DNA of 64,000 bases, from positions 62,001 to 126,000 of the forward strand of contig NZ_CP076060.1 of assembly GCF_018729255.1 (NCBI RefSeq), written 5' to 3'. A program made the position numbers and the translations under genes. Below the pieces are notes generated by a model. The model ran no database searches, had not been told where the DNA came from, and saw nothing but the letters and a program-made list of their open reading frames with translations. The DNA is from Cupriavidus sp. EM10. Lineage in GTDB: Bacteria > Pseudomonadota > Gammaproteobacteria > Burkholderiales > Burkholderiaceae. Shown in pieces: positions 30,332-39,628 of the stretch. Numbering within the stretch: position 1 is the stretch's first letter; the number at the start of each line of letters is the position of its first letter.

Positions 30332-31423
30332 ATGCGCAAGCGCCAGCCGGGCAAGGATGAATCCGCTGCGGATACCGCCGTGGCGGCCAAGCCGGCTCCC
30401 GATCCGCTGGTGCTGCGCTACCTGGACTGGCTGGCCACCAACCGCAAGCTGGCCGACCATACGCTGACCAGCTACGCGCACGACCTGTCCGTGCTTCAGG
30501 AATCGGCGATGCGGTTCGCCCCGGGCGTGCCGCTGCTGTCGCTGGAAACCCGCCATATCCGATCCTTCGCCGCCCGGCTGCATGGCAGCGGGCTGTCGGC
30601 GCGCACCATCGCGCGTACGCTGTCGGGCTGGCGCGGTTTCTATCTCTGGGCGGCGCGGCATGGCCATGGCGTTGTCGCAAATCCCGTGGATGGAGTGCGG
30701 GCGCCCAAGCGCGGGCAGCCGCTGCCCAAGGCGCTGTCGGTGGAACATGCCGTGGCGCTGGTGGCGCACCGGCGCGGCGGCGACACGGCCGAGGCCATCC
30801 GCGACCAGGCCGTCTTCGAACTGTTCTATTCCAGTGGGCTGCGGCTGTCGGAGCTGACCCAGCTCGACGTGCGCTATACCGAGGACGGCGAGTACCGGTC
30901 GGCGGGCTGGCTGGATCTGAACGGTGCCGAGGTGACGGTGATCGGCAAGGGATCGCGCCGCCGGACCGTGCCCGTGGGCAGCAAGGCGGTGGCGGCACTG
31001 ACGGCCTGGCTGGCGGTACGCGAGACGCTGCTGCGGCCGGGCGCCTTGCCCGAGGATTTGCACGCGCTGTTCCTGGGCACGCGCGGCAAGCGGTTGTCGG
31101 GCAGCACGGTGCAGACCCGCATCAAGCAGCAGGCGCTGGCCGCCGGCGTGCCGGCCAACGTGCATCCGCACATGCTGCGGCATTCGTTTGCCACGCACGT
31201 GCTGCAATCGTCGGGCGACCTGCGCGCGGTGCAGGAAATGCTGGGGCACGTAAGCATCACCACCACGCAGGTCTATACATCGCTGGACTTCCAGCACCTG
31301 GCCAAGGTCTACGACCAGGCCCATCCACGGGCCGGACGCGCGAAAAAAAGCGTACCCGGATCAGCGCCGGGGCGGCCGGATGGCGACGACGGACAAGGCC
31401 CGGCCGACGGGACTGACGACTAG
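30332..31423 (+). CDS. xerC: XerC, site-specific tyrosine recombinase
   Basis: XerC, with XerD, resolves chromosome dimers at the dif site near the terminus. The 363-residue protein has an N-terminal SAM-like core-binding domain (DWLATNRKLADHTLTSYAHD) and the tyrosine recombinase catalytic domain: first Arg at about 171 in SSGLRLSEL, HxxR in HMLRHSFATHVL, His in LGHVSITTTQ and nucleophile Tyr in TTQVYTSLDF. It is somewhat longer than E. coli XerC (298 residues) because of low-complexity ends. Its stop codon overlaps the stop codon of the convergent lysR gene. Confidence 0.94.
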   Translation: MRKRQPGKDESAADTAVAAKPAPDPLVLRYLDWLATNRKLADHTLTSYAHDLSVLQESAMRFAPGVPLLSLETRHIRSFAARLHGSGLSARTIARTLSGWRGFYLWAARHGHGVVANPVDGVRAPKRGQPLPKALSVEHAVALVAHRRGGDTAEAIRDQAVFELFYSSGLRLSELTQLDVRYTEDGEYRSAGWLDLNGAEVTVIGKGSRRRTVPVGSKAVAALTAWLAVRETLLRPGALPEDLHALFLGTRGKRLSGSTVQTRIKQQALAAGVPANVHPHMLRHSFATHVLQSSGDLRAVQEMLGHVSITTTQVYTSLDFQHLAKVYDQAHPRAGRAKKSVPGSAPGRPDGDDGQGPADGTDD

Positions 31424-32376
31424 GTCCACTGCGAAAGAATATTCCGGAAACGCTCCATCTCCGGCAGCAGCCATTGCCGGAACGCCTGCACCTTCGGCGT
31501 GGCCAGGCTGGCGTGGGTGCAGACGAAATGCAGCAGCCACGGGCACGGGATGCTGACGTCGAACAGCCGCACCACGCGCCCCGACAGCAGATCGTTATAG
31601 GCCAGCGACGACCGGATCAGCGCGATGCCCTGGCCTTCGGCGGCCGCCTGCAGCAGCAGCGACGAATCCTGCATCATCAGCCCCTTGGTCGGCTCCGGCC
31701 AGGACAGGCCGGCCGCCTCGAACCACGGTTTCCAGGGGTCGCCCTCGCCGCGCAGCAGCGGCATGCCGGCCATGTGCGCGGGCTGCTCGGGCAGGCGTCC
31801 GCCATTGAACTGCGGGCTGCAGACCGGGAAGAACACATCGTCGAGCAGGCGTTCGACATACAGGCCCGGATACTGGCCACCACCCATGCGCAGGGCCACG
31901 TCCACCTCCTCGCTGGCAAAGTCGACGAGCGAGTTCGACGACAGCAGCTCGACATCGAATTCCGGATGCTGCTCGATGAAGCTGCCGATGCGCGGCGTCA
32001 GCCAGCGTGCGGCAAACGACGGCATGGTGCTGATGGTCAGCCGCTTCTCGCGGTTGCCGGCCTGCAGGGCGCGCGTGGCATCGGCAATCTGCAGCAGGGC
32101 GTCGCGCACGCGTTCGGCATAGAGCCGGCCATTCGCGGTCAGCAGCACCCGCTTGCCGCGCCGCTCGAACAGCGGCTGGCCTAGTTCTTCCTCCAAAGCC
32201 CGGATCTGATGGCTGACTGCGCCGTGGGTGACGAACAGCTCGGCCGCGGCACGGGAGAAGCTTTCGTGACGGGCCGCTGCCTCGAACGTGCGCAAGGCGG
32301 CCAGCGCCGGCAGGCGCGGGAACTCGCGTTTCCAGCTGCGGGGATCGTCCGGGTTCCAGGCACCGCTCCAGACCAT
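31420..32376 (-). CDS. LysR-family regulator, GcvA-like
   Basis: A 318-residue LysR-type regulator. The N-terminal helix-turn-helix reads LAALRTFEAAARHESFSRAA followed by VTHGAVSHQIRALEEELG, which is the GcvA-type signature. The C-terminal part is a periplasmic-binding-protein-like effector domain (LTISTMPSFAARWLTPRIGS). It is divergent from the DUF2917 gene at 32572, and LysR regulators often control a divergent neighbour, so that gene is the first candidate target. The effector is unknown. Confidence 0.92.
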   Translation of the reverse strand: MVWSGAWNPDDPRSWKREFPRLPALAALRTFEAAARHESFSRAAAELFVTHGAVSHQIRALEEELGQPLFERRGKRVLLTANGRLYAERVRDALLQIADATRALQAGNREKRLTISTMPSFAARWLTPRIGSFIEQHPEFDVELLSSNSLVDFASEEVDVALRMGGGQYPGLYVERLLDDVFFPVCSPQFNGGRLPEQPAHMAGMPLLRGEGDPWKPWFEAAGLSWPEPTKGLMMQDSSLLLQAAAEGQGIALIRSSLAYNDLLSGRVVRLFDVSIPCPWLLHFVCTHASLATPKVQAFRQWLLPEMERFRNILSQWT

Positions 32377-32571
32377 GATGAAAAACCTCGTCTATGTGAG
32401 ATGGGCTAACAAGACCCAAGAATATATATCGTTTGATAGCGGCGGGGCAATCACTAGAATTCACTTCACCGGATCCCGCTACATAGCGCCCCAACTGTGC
32501 TGGTCCAATGACCAAGCCAGTTCCGGCCACTCCGACAACACGGTGGGCCCCGGACTCACGGAGAAGCCATC
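32377..32571. promoter_or_regulatory. Divergent control region between lysR and DUF2917
   Basis: This 195-bp region has AT-rich patches (AATATATATCGTTTGATA at about 32419-32436) and CACTAGAATTCACTTC, suitable for LysR sites and divergent promoters. A precise T-N11-A operator could not be fixed by eye. Confidence 0.35.
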
Positions 32572-32939
32572 ATGAAAGCCCTACTCACAACGACCGTCTT
32601 CACGCTGTCCCCGGCGAGGTTGCCCCGCTGTCGGTGCATGCGGCCCAGCGCCTGTTTGTGGAAGATGCCAAGGGTGTCGATGTGTGGGTGACCCGCGAGA
32701 ACGATTCCGAGGATTACTGGCTGCGCTGTGGCGGCAGCCTGCTGCTGCGGCGCGGCGACGAGATCGTGCTGAGCATCGATCCGCGCGCCTCCGGCCCGGT
32801 GCGCCTGGCGCTGATCGCCGAAGCACGGCGCCCGGCGATGACCCTGGCCGATCTGCCGCACCTGGTGTTCCGCGCCGCCCGCCGGCTGGTTCGAGGCACG
32901 GAATGGACGCCGGGGCAGGACAAGATCCACGCCTCATGA
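32572..32939 (+). CDS. DUF2917 family protein (frameshifted)
   Basis: ATG 32572 starts MKALLTTTVFTLSP, after which this frame fails. With one extra C in the run at 32609-32612 it continues as GEVAPLSVHAAQRLFVEDAK to a stop at 32939, giving about 122 residues. The core (RDENDSEDYW-like region ENDSEDYWLRCGGSLLLRRG) is a small beta-sandwich typical of DUF2917, a family of unknown function often found beside GcvA-type LysR regulators, as here. No signal peptide is visible. Confidence 0.8.
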
Positions 32940-33000
32940 TCCCGGGGCGCGGCGGCTGAAGCTGGTTTGGCCGCCGCCAGACAGAAAATGACCCGAAACA

Positions 33001-33034
33001 GGGCCGGCCTGCCTCAGCGCGGGCCGGCCCTTTT
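33001..33034 (+). terminator. Intrinsic terminator after DUF2917 gene
   Basis: Stem GGGCCGGC (33001-33008) pairs with GCCGGCCC (33023-33030), followed directly by TTTT. It lies 61 bases after the DUF2917 stop and 17 bases before the lipB start codon. Confidence 0.7.
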
Positions 33035-33050
33035 CGTTACACTCTCGGGC

Positions 33051-33770
33051 ATGCATCCGATCCAAGTCATCGATCAGGGCCGCCAGCCGTACGAGCCCTG
33101 TTTCGACGCGATGCGGGCGTTCACCGCCGCCCGCACGCCCGAGACGCCCGACCAGATCTGGCTGGTCGAGCACCCGCCGGTCTACACGCTCGGGCAGGCC
33201 GGAGACCCCGCACACCTGCTGGCTCCCGACGACACGATTCCCGTCGTGAAGATCGACCGTGGCGGACAGATCACTTACCACGGACCCGGTCAGGTCGTGG
33301 CCTACCTGCTGCTCGATTTGCGGCGCCGGCACCTCATGGTGCGGGAGCTTGTGCACGATATAGAGCAGGCCGTGCTGGACACGCTCGCGTCGTATAATCT
33401 CGCAGCCGAACGCAAGGCCGGCGCCCCGGGGATCTATCTGACCGACGGACCGCACCAGGGCGCCAAGATCGCCGCGCTGGGCCTCAAGATCCGCAACGGC
33501 TGCAGCTATCACGGTGTCAGCCTGAACGTGCAGATGGACCTGAACCCGTTCCTGCGCATCAACCCCTGCGGCTATGCCGGACTGGAAACGGTCGACATGG
33601 CCACGGCGGGCGCCAGCTTCGCGGCGGCGCACGATGCCGGCCCGCTGCCCGTCACCGCGGCACAACAACCCGCAATCGCACAACGCCTGGCGGCGGCCCT
33701 GTGCGAGGTCCTGACCGCGCGCGAATCGCGTGCCCGGGTCCACGGGAATGCCGCTGCCGAGGCTGCCTGA
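33051..33770 (+). CDS. lipB: LipB, octanoyl-ACP:protein octanoyltransferase
   Basis: LipB moves octanoate from acyl carrier protein to lipoyl domains, the first step of lipoate synthesis. The 239-residue protein shows the family motifs: [14 protein letters not shown], the [19 protein letters not shown] block, catalytic Lys in [19 protein letters not shown] and the catalytic Cys in [11 protein letters not shown] 33051 is chosen for the conserved N-terminus ([10 protein letters not shown]); a candidate -10 TACACT lies at 33038-33043, only 7 bases upstream, so the message may be leaderless. lipA follows 66 bases later. Confidence 0.96.
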   Translation: MHPIQVIDQGRQPYEPCFDAMRAFTAARTPETPDQIWLVEHPPVYTLGQAGDPAHLLAPDDTIPVVKIDRGGQITYHGPGQVVAYLLLDLRRRHLMVRELVHDIEQAVLDTLASYNLAAERKAGAPGIYLTDGPHQGAKIAALGLKIRNGCSYHGVSLNVQMDLNPFLRINPCGYAGLETVDMATAGASFAAAHDAGPLPVTAAQQPAIAQRLAAALCEVLTARESRARVHGNAAAEAA

Positions 33771-33836
33771 ACCCGTGGCACGCCCGGTCCCGAATCAACG
33801 CCAAACATGCACGCGGCTGCGCGTGCGGAGAACAGT

Positions 33837-34826
33837 ATGAGCGACGCCCTGATCGCCACGTCCAGCGAAGCCCCGCAAACGCCCGAGTACGACGCTACCA
33901 AGAAGCAGAAGTCGGCCGAGAAGACCGCGCGCATCCCCATCAAGATCGTGCCGGCCGAAAAGCTCAAGAAGCCGGACTGGATCCGCGTGAAGGCCGCCAC
34001 GGGCAACTCGCGGTTCTACGAGATCAAGGACATCCTGCGCGCCAACAACCTGGTCACCGTCTGCGAGGAAGCCAGTTGCCCGAACATCGGCGAATGCTTC
34101 GGCAAGGGCACGGCCACGTTCATGATCATGGGCGACAAGTGCACGCGCCGCTGCCCGTTCTGCGACGTGGGCCACGGCCGCCCGGACCCGCTCGACGTGA
34201 ACGAGCCCGGCAACCTGGCCCGCACGATCGCGCAGCTCAAGCTGAACTACGTGGTGATCACCAGCGTCGACCGCGACGACCTGCGCGACGGCGGCGCCCA
34301 GCACTACGTGGACTGCATCTCGCAGACCCGCCAGCTGTCGCCGAACACGCGCATCGAGGTGCTGGTGCCCGACTTCCGCGGCCGCCTGGACAAGGCGCTG
34401 GACATCCTGCAGGTAGCGCCGCCCGACGTGATGAACCACAACATGGAAACGGTGCCGCGCCTGTACAAGCAGGCCCGCCCCGGCGCCGACTACGCGCACT
34501 CGCTGAAGCTGCTGCAGGAGTTCAAGCGCCGCAATCCGGACGTGGCAACCAAGTCCGGCCTGATGGTGGGCCTGGGCGAGACCGACGAGGAAATCCTGGA
34601 AGTCATGCGCGACATGCGCGCGCACGACATCGACATGCTGACCATCGGCCAGTACCTGGCCCCGTCGAACCACCACCTGCCGGTGATGCGCTACGTCCAT
34701 CCGGACACCTTCAAGATGTTCGAGGACGAGGCCTACAAGATGGGTTTCACCCACGCCGCCGTCGGCGCCATGGTCCGCAGCTCGTACCACGCCGACCAGC
34801 AGGCGCACCAGGCGGGGTTTGCCTGA
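33837..34826 (+). CDS. lipA: LipA, lipoyl synthase
   Basis: LipA is a radical SAM enzyme that inserts two sulfur atoms into protein-bound octanoyl groups. The 329-residue protein has both iron-sulfur sites: the auxiliary cluster cysteines in [12 protein letters not shown] and the radical SAM CxxxCxxC in CTRRCPFC. It also has the C-terminal Ser-bearing motif ([10 protein letters not shown]). The start at ATG 33837 ([12 protein letters not shown]) has a GGAG site upstream. It acts in series with lipB. Confidence 0.97.
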   Translation: MSDALIATSSEAPQTPEYDATKKQKSAEKTARIPIKIVPAEKLKKPDWIRVKAATGNSRFYEIKDILRANNLVTVCEEASCPNIGECFGKGTATFMIMGDKCTRRCPFCDVGHGRPDPLDVNEPGNLARTIAQLKLNYVVITSVDRDDLRDGGAQHYVDCISQTRQLSPNTRIEVLVPDFRGRLDKALDILQVAPPDVMNHNMETVPRLYKQARPGADYAHSLKLLQEFKRRNPDVATKSGLMVGLGETDEEILEVMRDMRAHDIDMLTIGQYLAPSNHHLPVMRYVHPDTFKMFEDEAYKMGFTHAAVGAMVRSSYHADQQAHQAGFA

Positions 34827-34834
34827 TGGGATGC

Positions 34835-34866
34835 AGGTCCCTCTCCCGCATGGGAAAGGGACCTTT
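34835..34866 (+). terminator. Terminator-like hairpin after lipA
   Basis: AGGTCCCTCTCCC (34835-34847) pairs with GGGAAAGGGACCT (34852-34864), with one mismatch and a 4-base loop GCAT, then TT. The CTCTCCC core resembles the REP-like repeats elsewhere in the window, so it may be a decayed copy doubling as terminator. Confidence 0.55.
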
Positions 34867-34907
34867 GGCGATGCGCTCCCCGCGCGTCGCGTGACCAGCG
34901 CATGCGC

Positions 34908-35522
34908 TTAGTCCGCGTCACATAGATTCACCGATTCAATCGGCTCCACGCCCGGCGCGTTTTCTCGTGGCACCACGGCGAAACTTCCCCAATGTTTTTC
35001 GGATACCGACAGCGGTTGCCGGGATTGGCATCTCATATAGGCGATGCGGGGGCTTTCCGAACAAGTTTGCGTCCCGCTGAGCGCACAACGTTCCCACTGG
35101 CGGATGGGGACGGCCTTCGAGTAATCCCCCTCGTTGTAAATCCCATCGACGTCCCTTGTCGCAATGATCATGTACGGGTGGCGATTGTCCGCCTGAATCA
35201 GGCTGGTGCCGTGCATGTTGGCAAGGTCCCGGAATGCTTCCATGAAGTAGAAGGCGCCTAGCGCGACGGTGAGTGCCAGGCAAACCGTGCAGGACAACAT
35301 CAGGTACGACCGGCTGCCGGCCAGGCTTCGCCAATTCAACGCCATGCAGGTCAGGACCAGGCCGACGCAGCCGGCCAGCGCAAGCAGGAACAGTGTTGGC
35401 AGCGGCGTGGCGTAGTGCAGGTCCCACGTAAAGCTGCTCGATGCAAGATAGAACGGGATAACCATCAGCACGGCAAACAGGCCCACCGCGATCAGTCGGC
35501 GGACCATAGTTGGCGTTTTCAT
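34908..35522 (-). CDS. Predicted membrane immunity protein for the Tae4-type effector
   Basis: A 204-residue protein of no family I recognise. Its ATG overlaps the stop of the tae4-like gene (ATGA), so the two are translated together, the normal arrangement for effector and immunity genes. It has three hydrophobic helices (about residues 9-29, 42-65 and 74-98) and a soluble C-terminal domain of ~105 residues with four cysteines (ERCALSGTQTCSES, YMRCQSRQ, SVNLCDAD). With the Arg-rich N-terminus and second loop inside, that domain would face the periplasm, where a Tae4 amidase acts. Known Tai4 immunity proteins are small periplasmic proteins, so this would be a different type. The immunity role is inferred from position and topology only. 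Confidence 0.65.
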   Translation of the reverse strand: MKTPTMVRRLIAVGLFAVLMVIPFYLASSSFTWDLHYATPLPTLFLLALAGCVGLVLTCMALNWRSLAGSRSYLMLSCTVCLALTVALGAFYFMEAFRDLANMHGTSLIQADNRHPYMIIATRDVDGIYNEGDYSKAVPIRQWERCALSGTQTCSESPRIAYMRCQSRQPLSVSEKHWGSFAVVPRENAPGVEPIESVNLCDAD

Positions 35523-36167
35523 TTGATCTCCCAGAACAGGATTTCGGTGGAAGCGCCCAGATCGGAATAGCCGTATTCCCAACTGGGTATGAATTCTCTA
35601 AGTCCTGCCCATCGGCCGAGTGTGGCAGCGGCACCAAGCGGACTACTGATCGTCAGTCGGGCTCCGTTCCATAGATCGATGTGGCCTCCCGTCAGCGTCC
35701 CGGCGCTATCCCCTCCTGCTGCCAGTAGCCAAAGAAATAGACGATTCCAGTTCGCCCGCGGATTTTGGTCTCCCACTCGGAACCTGTAATGTTCTGCGGC
35801 GCGTCTGGCAAGCCACAGAATTGACGCTTCTGCTTCAGCCATGTGGCCATTTCGTAGGCACGCAATGCAACAGGCTTGCCATTCAGGAGGTCGCGCCCCA
35901 ATCGTTGCTTGCCGGGCATTTTGGGGACGTACTTTCCGAAAATGACTTCATCGGGACGCCGACGCGGTGAAGCGTGGCGCTGAGTCGTATTGCGCATTGA
36001 TTCTTGTAATTCAGGTTGCCATGCGGCTTACCCGGGACGTAGTTCCGCCACAATTCCGCGAATGTCACTGGCTCGATATCCAGGCAGACATTCGAATCCA
36101 GCACTCGACTCGTCTTCACCTTGGCCTTGCCGGTCGCAGGTACCCGGCGACGTTCGACGATCGTCAT
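35519..36167 (-). CDS. Tae4-family type VI secretion amidase effector (two frameshifts)
   Basis: Tae4 enzymes are delivered by type VI secretion and cut peptidoglycan stem peptides in rival cells. Three overlapping frames together give a complete protein of about 216 residues. The first has FAELWRNYVPG and the catalytic Cys (about residue 58) in NYKNQCAIRLSATLHRVGV. The second has KPVALRAYEMATWLKQK and GRTGIVYFFGYWQQEG. The third has the catalytic His in GGHIDLWNGARLT. One extra C in the coding run (35953-35955) and one extra G (35710-35713) rejoin them. Both ends overlap neighbouring genes by ATGA (PAAR upstream, predicted immunity downstream), so gene order supports an intact effector; the breaks are probably sequencing errors. 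Confidence 0.8.
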
Positions 36168-36733
36168 TGGTCGTCCTCCGCCGCAGCCGCATCTCCCCAG
36201 AGCACCGTATAGGTCGTCTCCGACGACGTGAAGATGCGCGGCAGCATGCCGTCCGCCGGGACGGTGCCGCGGTTCACCGATCCGTCCGATCCCTTGATCA
36301 GATAGCGCATGCCGGCGATTTCGTATCCGGGTGGCGCGACCAGTTGCACCTGCTCGTCGAAACGGTACAGGCCGTCGTTACGGGTGAGCGCCGCGCGGGG
36401 CAGCGGCTTGCCGAACGGGTTGAGGCCCATGGCGGCCAGATCGTCCGGCGCAAAGTGGTGATACACCCGGTTTTGGGACGCGATCATGATCGGCGGCGGA
36501 TCGCAGTTGCAGACGCATATATCGCCGTCCAGCGCCTCCTCCTTGCCCATCGCGTCACTGGGATGTCGCGGCCCCGCGCCGACGATCTGCCCGGTTGTCT
36601 TGCAGGCCGGGCAATAGACCTTGGCGCCCAGGAACGCCAGGCACTTGCCGTCGATGGTGTCCTGCGGCATCCCTTCCAGCGTGACGCCATTGGCGCTCGA
36701 TCGATCTCCCTCCACCAGATTGCAACGAATCAT
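36164..36733 (-). CDS. PAAR-domain type VI secretion spike protein
   Basis: PAAR proteins cap the VgrG spike of the type VI secretion system and carry effectors. This 189-residue protein starts MIRCNLVEGDRSSANGVTLE with an AAGGGG ribosome site. The first ~90 residues are PAAR-like with metal-binding-type Cys/His residues (VYCPACKTTGQIVGAGPRHP, DICVCNCDPPP). A C-terminal extension of ~100 residues (YHHFAPDDLAAMGLNPFGKP onward) may be the adaptor to cargo. The stop overlaps the start of the Tae4-type gene, so the pair is a cis-encoded delivery unit. No core T6SS genes lie in this window. Confidence 0.85.
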   Translation of the reverse strand: MIRCNLVEGDRSSANGVTLEGMPQDTIDGKCLAFLGAKVYCPACKTTGQIVGAGPRHPSDAMGKEEALDGDICVCNCDPPPIMIASQNRVYHHFAPDDLAAMGLNPFGKPLPRAALTRNDGLYRFDEQVQLVAPPGYEIAGMRYLIKGSDGSVNRGTVPADGMLPRIFTSSETTYTVLWGDAAAAEDDQ

Positions 36734-37128
36734 CGCGTTCCCCTTGGGTTAGAGCGATGGGCAATCTAGCAGCGGGGCTGGCAGTCGACGGTCCTCGTTT
36801 CAGTTAGGTTGCCCGACGTCAAAAGCGACGCGGCTCGACCCCGTCAGGCTGGATGTCTTGCCGTTGGCTTTCAGACAGCTTTCTCTTGCAGCGACGCGGG
36901 CAGCACATTCACCCGCTATTGGTGCGAAGTTGCCGCTAACGGTGCACAACTACATAGGGTCTACCCCGAGTGCCGTGCGCGGGCATGTTTCGATATGATG
37001 AATTTATCGATAAATCGTTGATGAAATTCGATTGAGTCACATCGGGTTCATTGGCGAGACCTGTCGCGGTCCCTGTGGCGCCTACACTGCATGGATCGAT
37101 GTCACGCCCAAACCTGAGAGCCCGTCCC
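36734..37128. other. Divergent intergenic region between the T6SS cassette and pxpB
   Basis: No convincing gene is seen. The region around 36990-37040 is distinctly AT-rich for this genome (GATATGATGAATTTATCGAT, then AAATCGTTGATGAAATTCG) and includes ATCGATAAATCG-like inverted sequence. It should hold the promoters of the PAAR operon (minus) and pxpBCA (plus). Confidence 0.4.
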
Positions 37129-37779
37129 ATGCCTCAATGCTCCGTTCACCGTCTGGCCGAACAGGCGCTGCTTTACAGCGTCGCGCCGCCTGCCTCGCTG
37201 GAGGTTCAGCGCCGCGTCTGGGCCATGGCCGAGCGTGCAGCCGACTGGCGGGGCGTGGTGGATGTGGTGCCGGGCATGAACAACCTGACTCTGACTTTCG
37301 ACGAGACCGCCGACGTGGTGGCGCTGGAGCGCAACCTGAAGCTCGCGTGGGCATCGGGCGAAACGCGCAATACCACCGGCAAGCTCGTGGAGATTCCGGT
37401 GCGCTACGGCGGTGAGTTCGGGCCCGATATCGCCGATGTGGCCGCCCATACCGGCCTGACGCCGCAGGAAGTGGTGCGCCGCCACGCGGCCGGCGAGTAC
37501 GTGGTCTATTTCCTGGGCTTCCAGCCGGGGTTCGCCTACATGGGCGGCCTGGCGCCCGAACTGGCCACGCCGCGCCGCCGCGAGCCGCGCCTGGCCGTAC
37601 CGGCCGGTGCCGTGGGCATCGGCGGCGAGCAGACCGGCATCTATCCGGCCGTGCTGCCCGGTGGCTGGCAACTGATCGGCCGCACCGAGGCCGAGCTGTT
37701 CGTGGCGGACCGCGATCCGCCTTCGCTGTTCGCGCCCGGCGACACGGTGCGTTTCGTTGCCGAGGAGGTGCTGCTGTGA
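37129..37779 (+). CDS. pxpB: PxpB, 5-oxoprolinase subunit B (KipI family)
   Basis: PxpB with PxpA and PxpC hydrolyses 5-oxoproline to glutamate using ATP. The 216-residue protein (start MPQCSVHRLAEQ, with GAGAG upstream; an in-frame ATG also lies at 37099) has KipI-family motifs: VPGMNNLTLTFD, YFLGFQPGFAYMGGL and VGIGGEQTGIYPAVLPGGWQ. Its stop overlaps the GTG start of pxpC. First gene of the oxoproline module. Confidence 0.94.
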   Translation: MPQCSVHRLAEQALLYSVAPPASLEVQRRVWAMAERAADWRGVVDVVPGMNNLTLTFDETADVVALERNLKLAWASGETRNTTGKLVEIPVRYGGEFGPDIADVAAHTGLTPQEVVRRHAAGEYVVYFLGFQPGFAYMGGLAPELATPRRREPRLAVPAGAVGIGGEQTGIYPAVLPGGWQLIGRTEAELFVADRDPPSLFAPGDTVRFVAEEVLL

Positions 37780-38795
37780 TCGAGATCCTTCGACCTGGCG
37801 CGCAGGCGTCGGTGCAAGACCTTGGCCGTACGGGATTCCGCCGCTTTGGCGTGGGCCGTTCGGGCGCGGCGGACGGGCTGGCGCTGAAGGTGGGTAATCG
37901 CCTGCTGGGAAACGACCCCAATGCGGCGGCGATCGAATTCACGCTGGGCCGCGCGGCCGTGCGTTTCGAAGCCGACATGCGCGTGGCGCTGACCGGGGCC
38001 GAGTGCAGCGCGAATGTCGATGGCGTGCCGGTCTGGTCGTGGCATGCGTTCGACGTGCGCCGTGGCGAAACGCTGACGCTGCCCGCGCCGCGCGGTGGCT
38101 CGCGCACCTACCTGTGCGTGGCCGGCGGCATCGACGTGCCGCTGGTCATGAACTCCCGCAGCACCGATCTCAAGTCGAGCTTTGGCGGCTTCGAGGGCCG
38201 TGTGCTGAAGGACGGCGACCGGCTGCCCGTGGGGCGGCCCGGCATCGAAGCCGAGCAGGACTGGGTGGGCGTGGCCGCCCCGGGCTGGGCCCTGCCGCTC
38301 CGGCGCGAGGGCAATGCCCTGGTGATCCGCATGCTGGCCGGCCCCGAGTATCCCGATTTCGAGCCCGCATCGCAGGCGGCGCTGTGGTCGTCGGACTGGT
38401 CGATCACGCCGCAGAGCAACCGCATGGGCCTGCGCCTGCAGGGCCCCGCGCTGGCGCGCCAGGCCGACCGTGCGGGCGATCTGCTGTCGCACGGCGTGGT
38501 GCCGGGCGTGATGCAGGTGCCGCCCAATGGCCAGCCGATTGCGCTGATGAGCGATGCGCAGACCACGGGCGGCTATCCGAAGATCGGCACCGTGATCGGC
38601 GCCGACCTGTGGCGTCTGGCCCAGGTGCCGCTGGGCGCCACCGTGCGCTTCCAGCAGGTGACGGTCGAAGAGGCCGCCGCAGCGCAGGCCGAGGTGGACC
38701 GCTACCTGCGCCAGATCGACCAGGCGCTGCACTGGCAGAGCCACGGCATGCAGATTGCCGCGCGCCGTCGCACGACCACACGGTTCGTCGCATAA
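37776..38795 (+). CDS. pxpC: PxpC, 5-oxoprolinase subunit C (biotin-dependent carboxyltransferase-like)
   Basis: A 339-residue protein of the KipA/urea-amidolyase-related family, partner of PxpB in ATP-dependent 5-oxoproline cleavage. It begins at GTG 37776 inside the pxpB stop. Family motifs include GAQASVQDLGRTGFRRFGV, RGGSRTYLCVAGGIDVP, SDRMGLRL-like QSNRMGLRLQG and GVVPGVMQVPPNGQPIALMS. The frame is intact. Confidence 0.94.
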   Translation: MIEILRPGAQASVQDLGRTGFRRFGVGRSGAADGLALKVGNRLLGNDPNAAAIEFTLGRAAVRFEADMRVALTGAECSANVDGVPVWSWHAFDVRRGETLTLPAPRGGSRTYLCVAGGIDVPLVMNSRSTDLKSSFGGFEGRVLKDGDRLPVGRPGIEAEQDWVGVAAPGWALPLRREGNALVIRMLAGPEYPDFEPASQAALWSSDWSITPQSNRMGLRLQGPALARQADRAGDLLSHGVVPGVMQVPPNGQPIALMSDAQTTGGYPKIGTVIGADLWRLAQVPLGATVRFQQVTVEEAAAAQAEVDRYLRQIDQALHWQSHGMQIAARRRTTTRFVA

Positions 38796-38832
38796 ACCTT
38801 AAATCGTCCCCACACATTCCGGAGAACGTCCC

Positions 38833-39573
38833 ATGCAAATCGACCTGAATGCCGACCTTGGCGAAGGCTGCGGCAATGACGAAGCCCTGCTTCAGATGAT
38901 CAGTTCCGCCAACGTGGCCTGCGGCTGGCACGCGGGCGATGCGGCGACGATGCTGCAGACCGTGAAGTGGGCGCTGGACAACAACGTGGCCATCGGCGCC
39001 CATCCGAGCTTTCCGGACCGCGAGAACTTTGGCCGTACCGAAATGCAGCGCGACCCGGAAGCGGTCTACGCCGACGTGCTGTACCAGATCGGCGCCCTCG
39101 ATGCCATGGTGCGCGCCCAGGGCGGCCAGTTGGCCCACGTGAAGCCGCATGGCGCGCTGTACAACATGGCCGTGCGCGATGCGAAGCTGTGCGACGCAAT
39201 CATCCGCGCCGTGCGCGACTACGATTCCGACCTCGTCTTCTTCGGCCTGGCCAACAGCCAGATGATCACCATGGCCCGCGACGTGGGCCTGCGCGTGAAG
39301 GAAGAAGTGTTTGCCGACCGCGGCTACAACCCCGACGGCACGCTGGTCAAGCGCGGCACGCCGGGCGCGCTGCACGACGACGAGGACGTGGCCCTCAACC
39401 AGACGCTATCGATGATCCGCGACAAGCAGGTGCGCGCGATCGACGGCACCTGGGTACCGATTCGTGCCGAAACCGTGTGTCTGCACGGCGACGGCGCACA
39501 CGCGCTTGCCTTTGCGCGCCGCATCCGGGAACGGCTCGGCGCGGAAGGCATCGCCATCCGGGCCGGCGACTGA
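38833..39573 (+). CDS. pxpA: PxpA, 5-oxoprolinase subunit A (LamB/YcsF family)
   Basis: PxpA is the catalytic LamB/YcsF-fold subunit of the bacterial 5-oxoprolinase. The 246-residue protein carries the family signature [20 protein letters not shown], then [39 protein letters not shown] and [22 protein letters not shown] site precedes ATG 38833. With pxpB and pxpC it makes a complete enzyme. Confidence 0.95.
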   Translation: MQIDLNADLGEGCGNDEALLQMISSANVACGWHAGDAATMLQTVKWALDNNVAIGAHPSFPDRENFGRTEMQRDPEAVYADVLYQIGALDAMVRAQGGQLAHVKPHGALYNMAVRDAKLCDAIIRAVRDYDSDLVFFGLANSQMITMARDVGLRVKEEVFADRGYNPDGTLVKRGTPGALHDDEDVALNQTLSMIRDKQVRAIDGTWVPIRAETVCLHGDGAHALAFARRIRERLGAEGIAIRAGD

Positions 39574-39628
39574 CGGGGTCACACCCGGCAGGCGCAGGCT
39601 TTGCTTCAATCGACATCAGGTGTTTCCC

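Noticed and set aside
36809..37021. Possible 70-codon gene between the T6SS cassette and pxpB
   Set aside because: No ribosome site, no recognisable features, and it overlaps the AT-rich promoter region.
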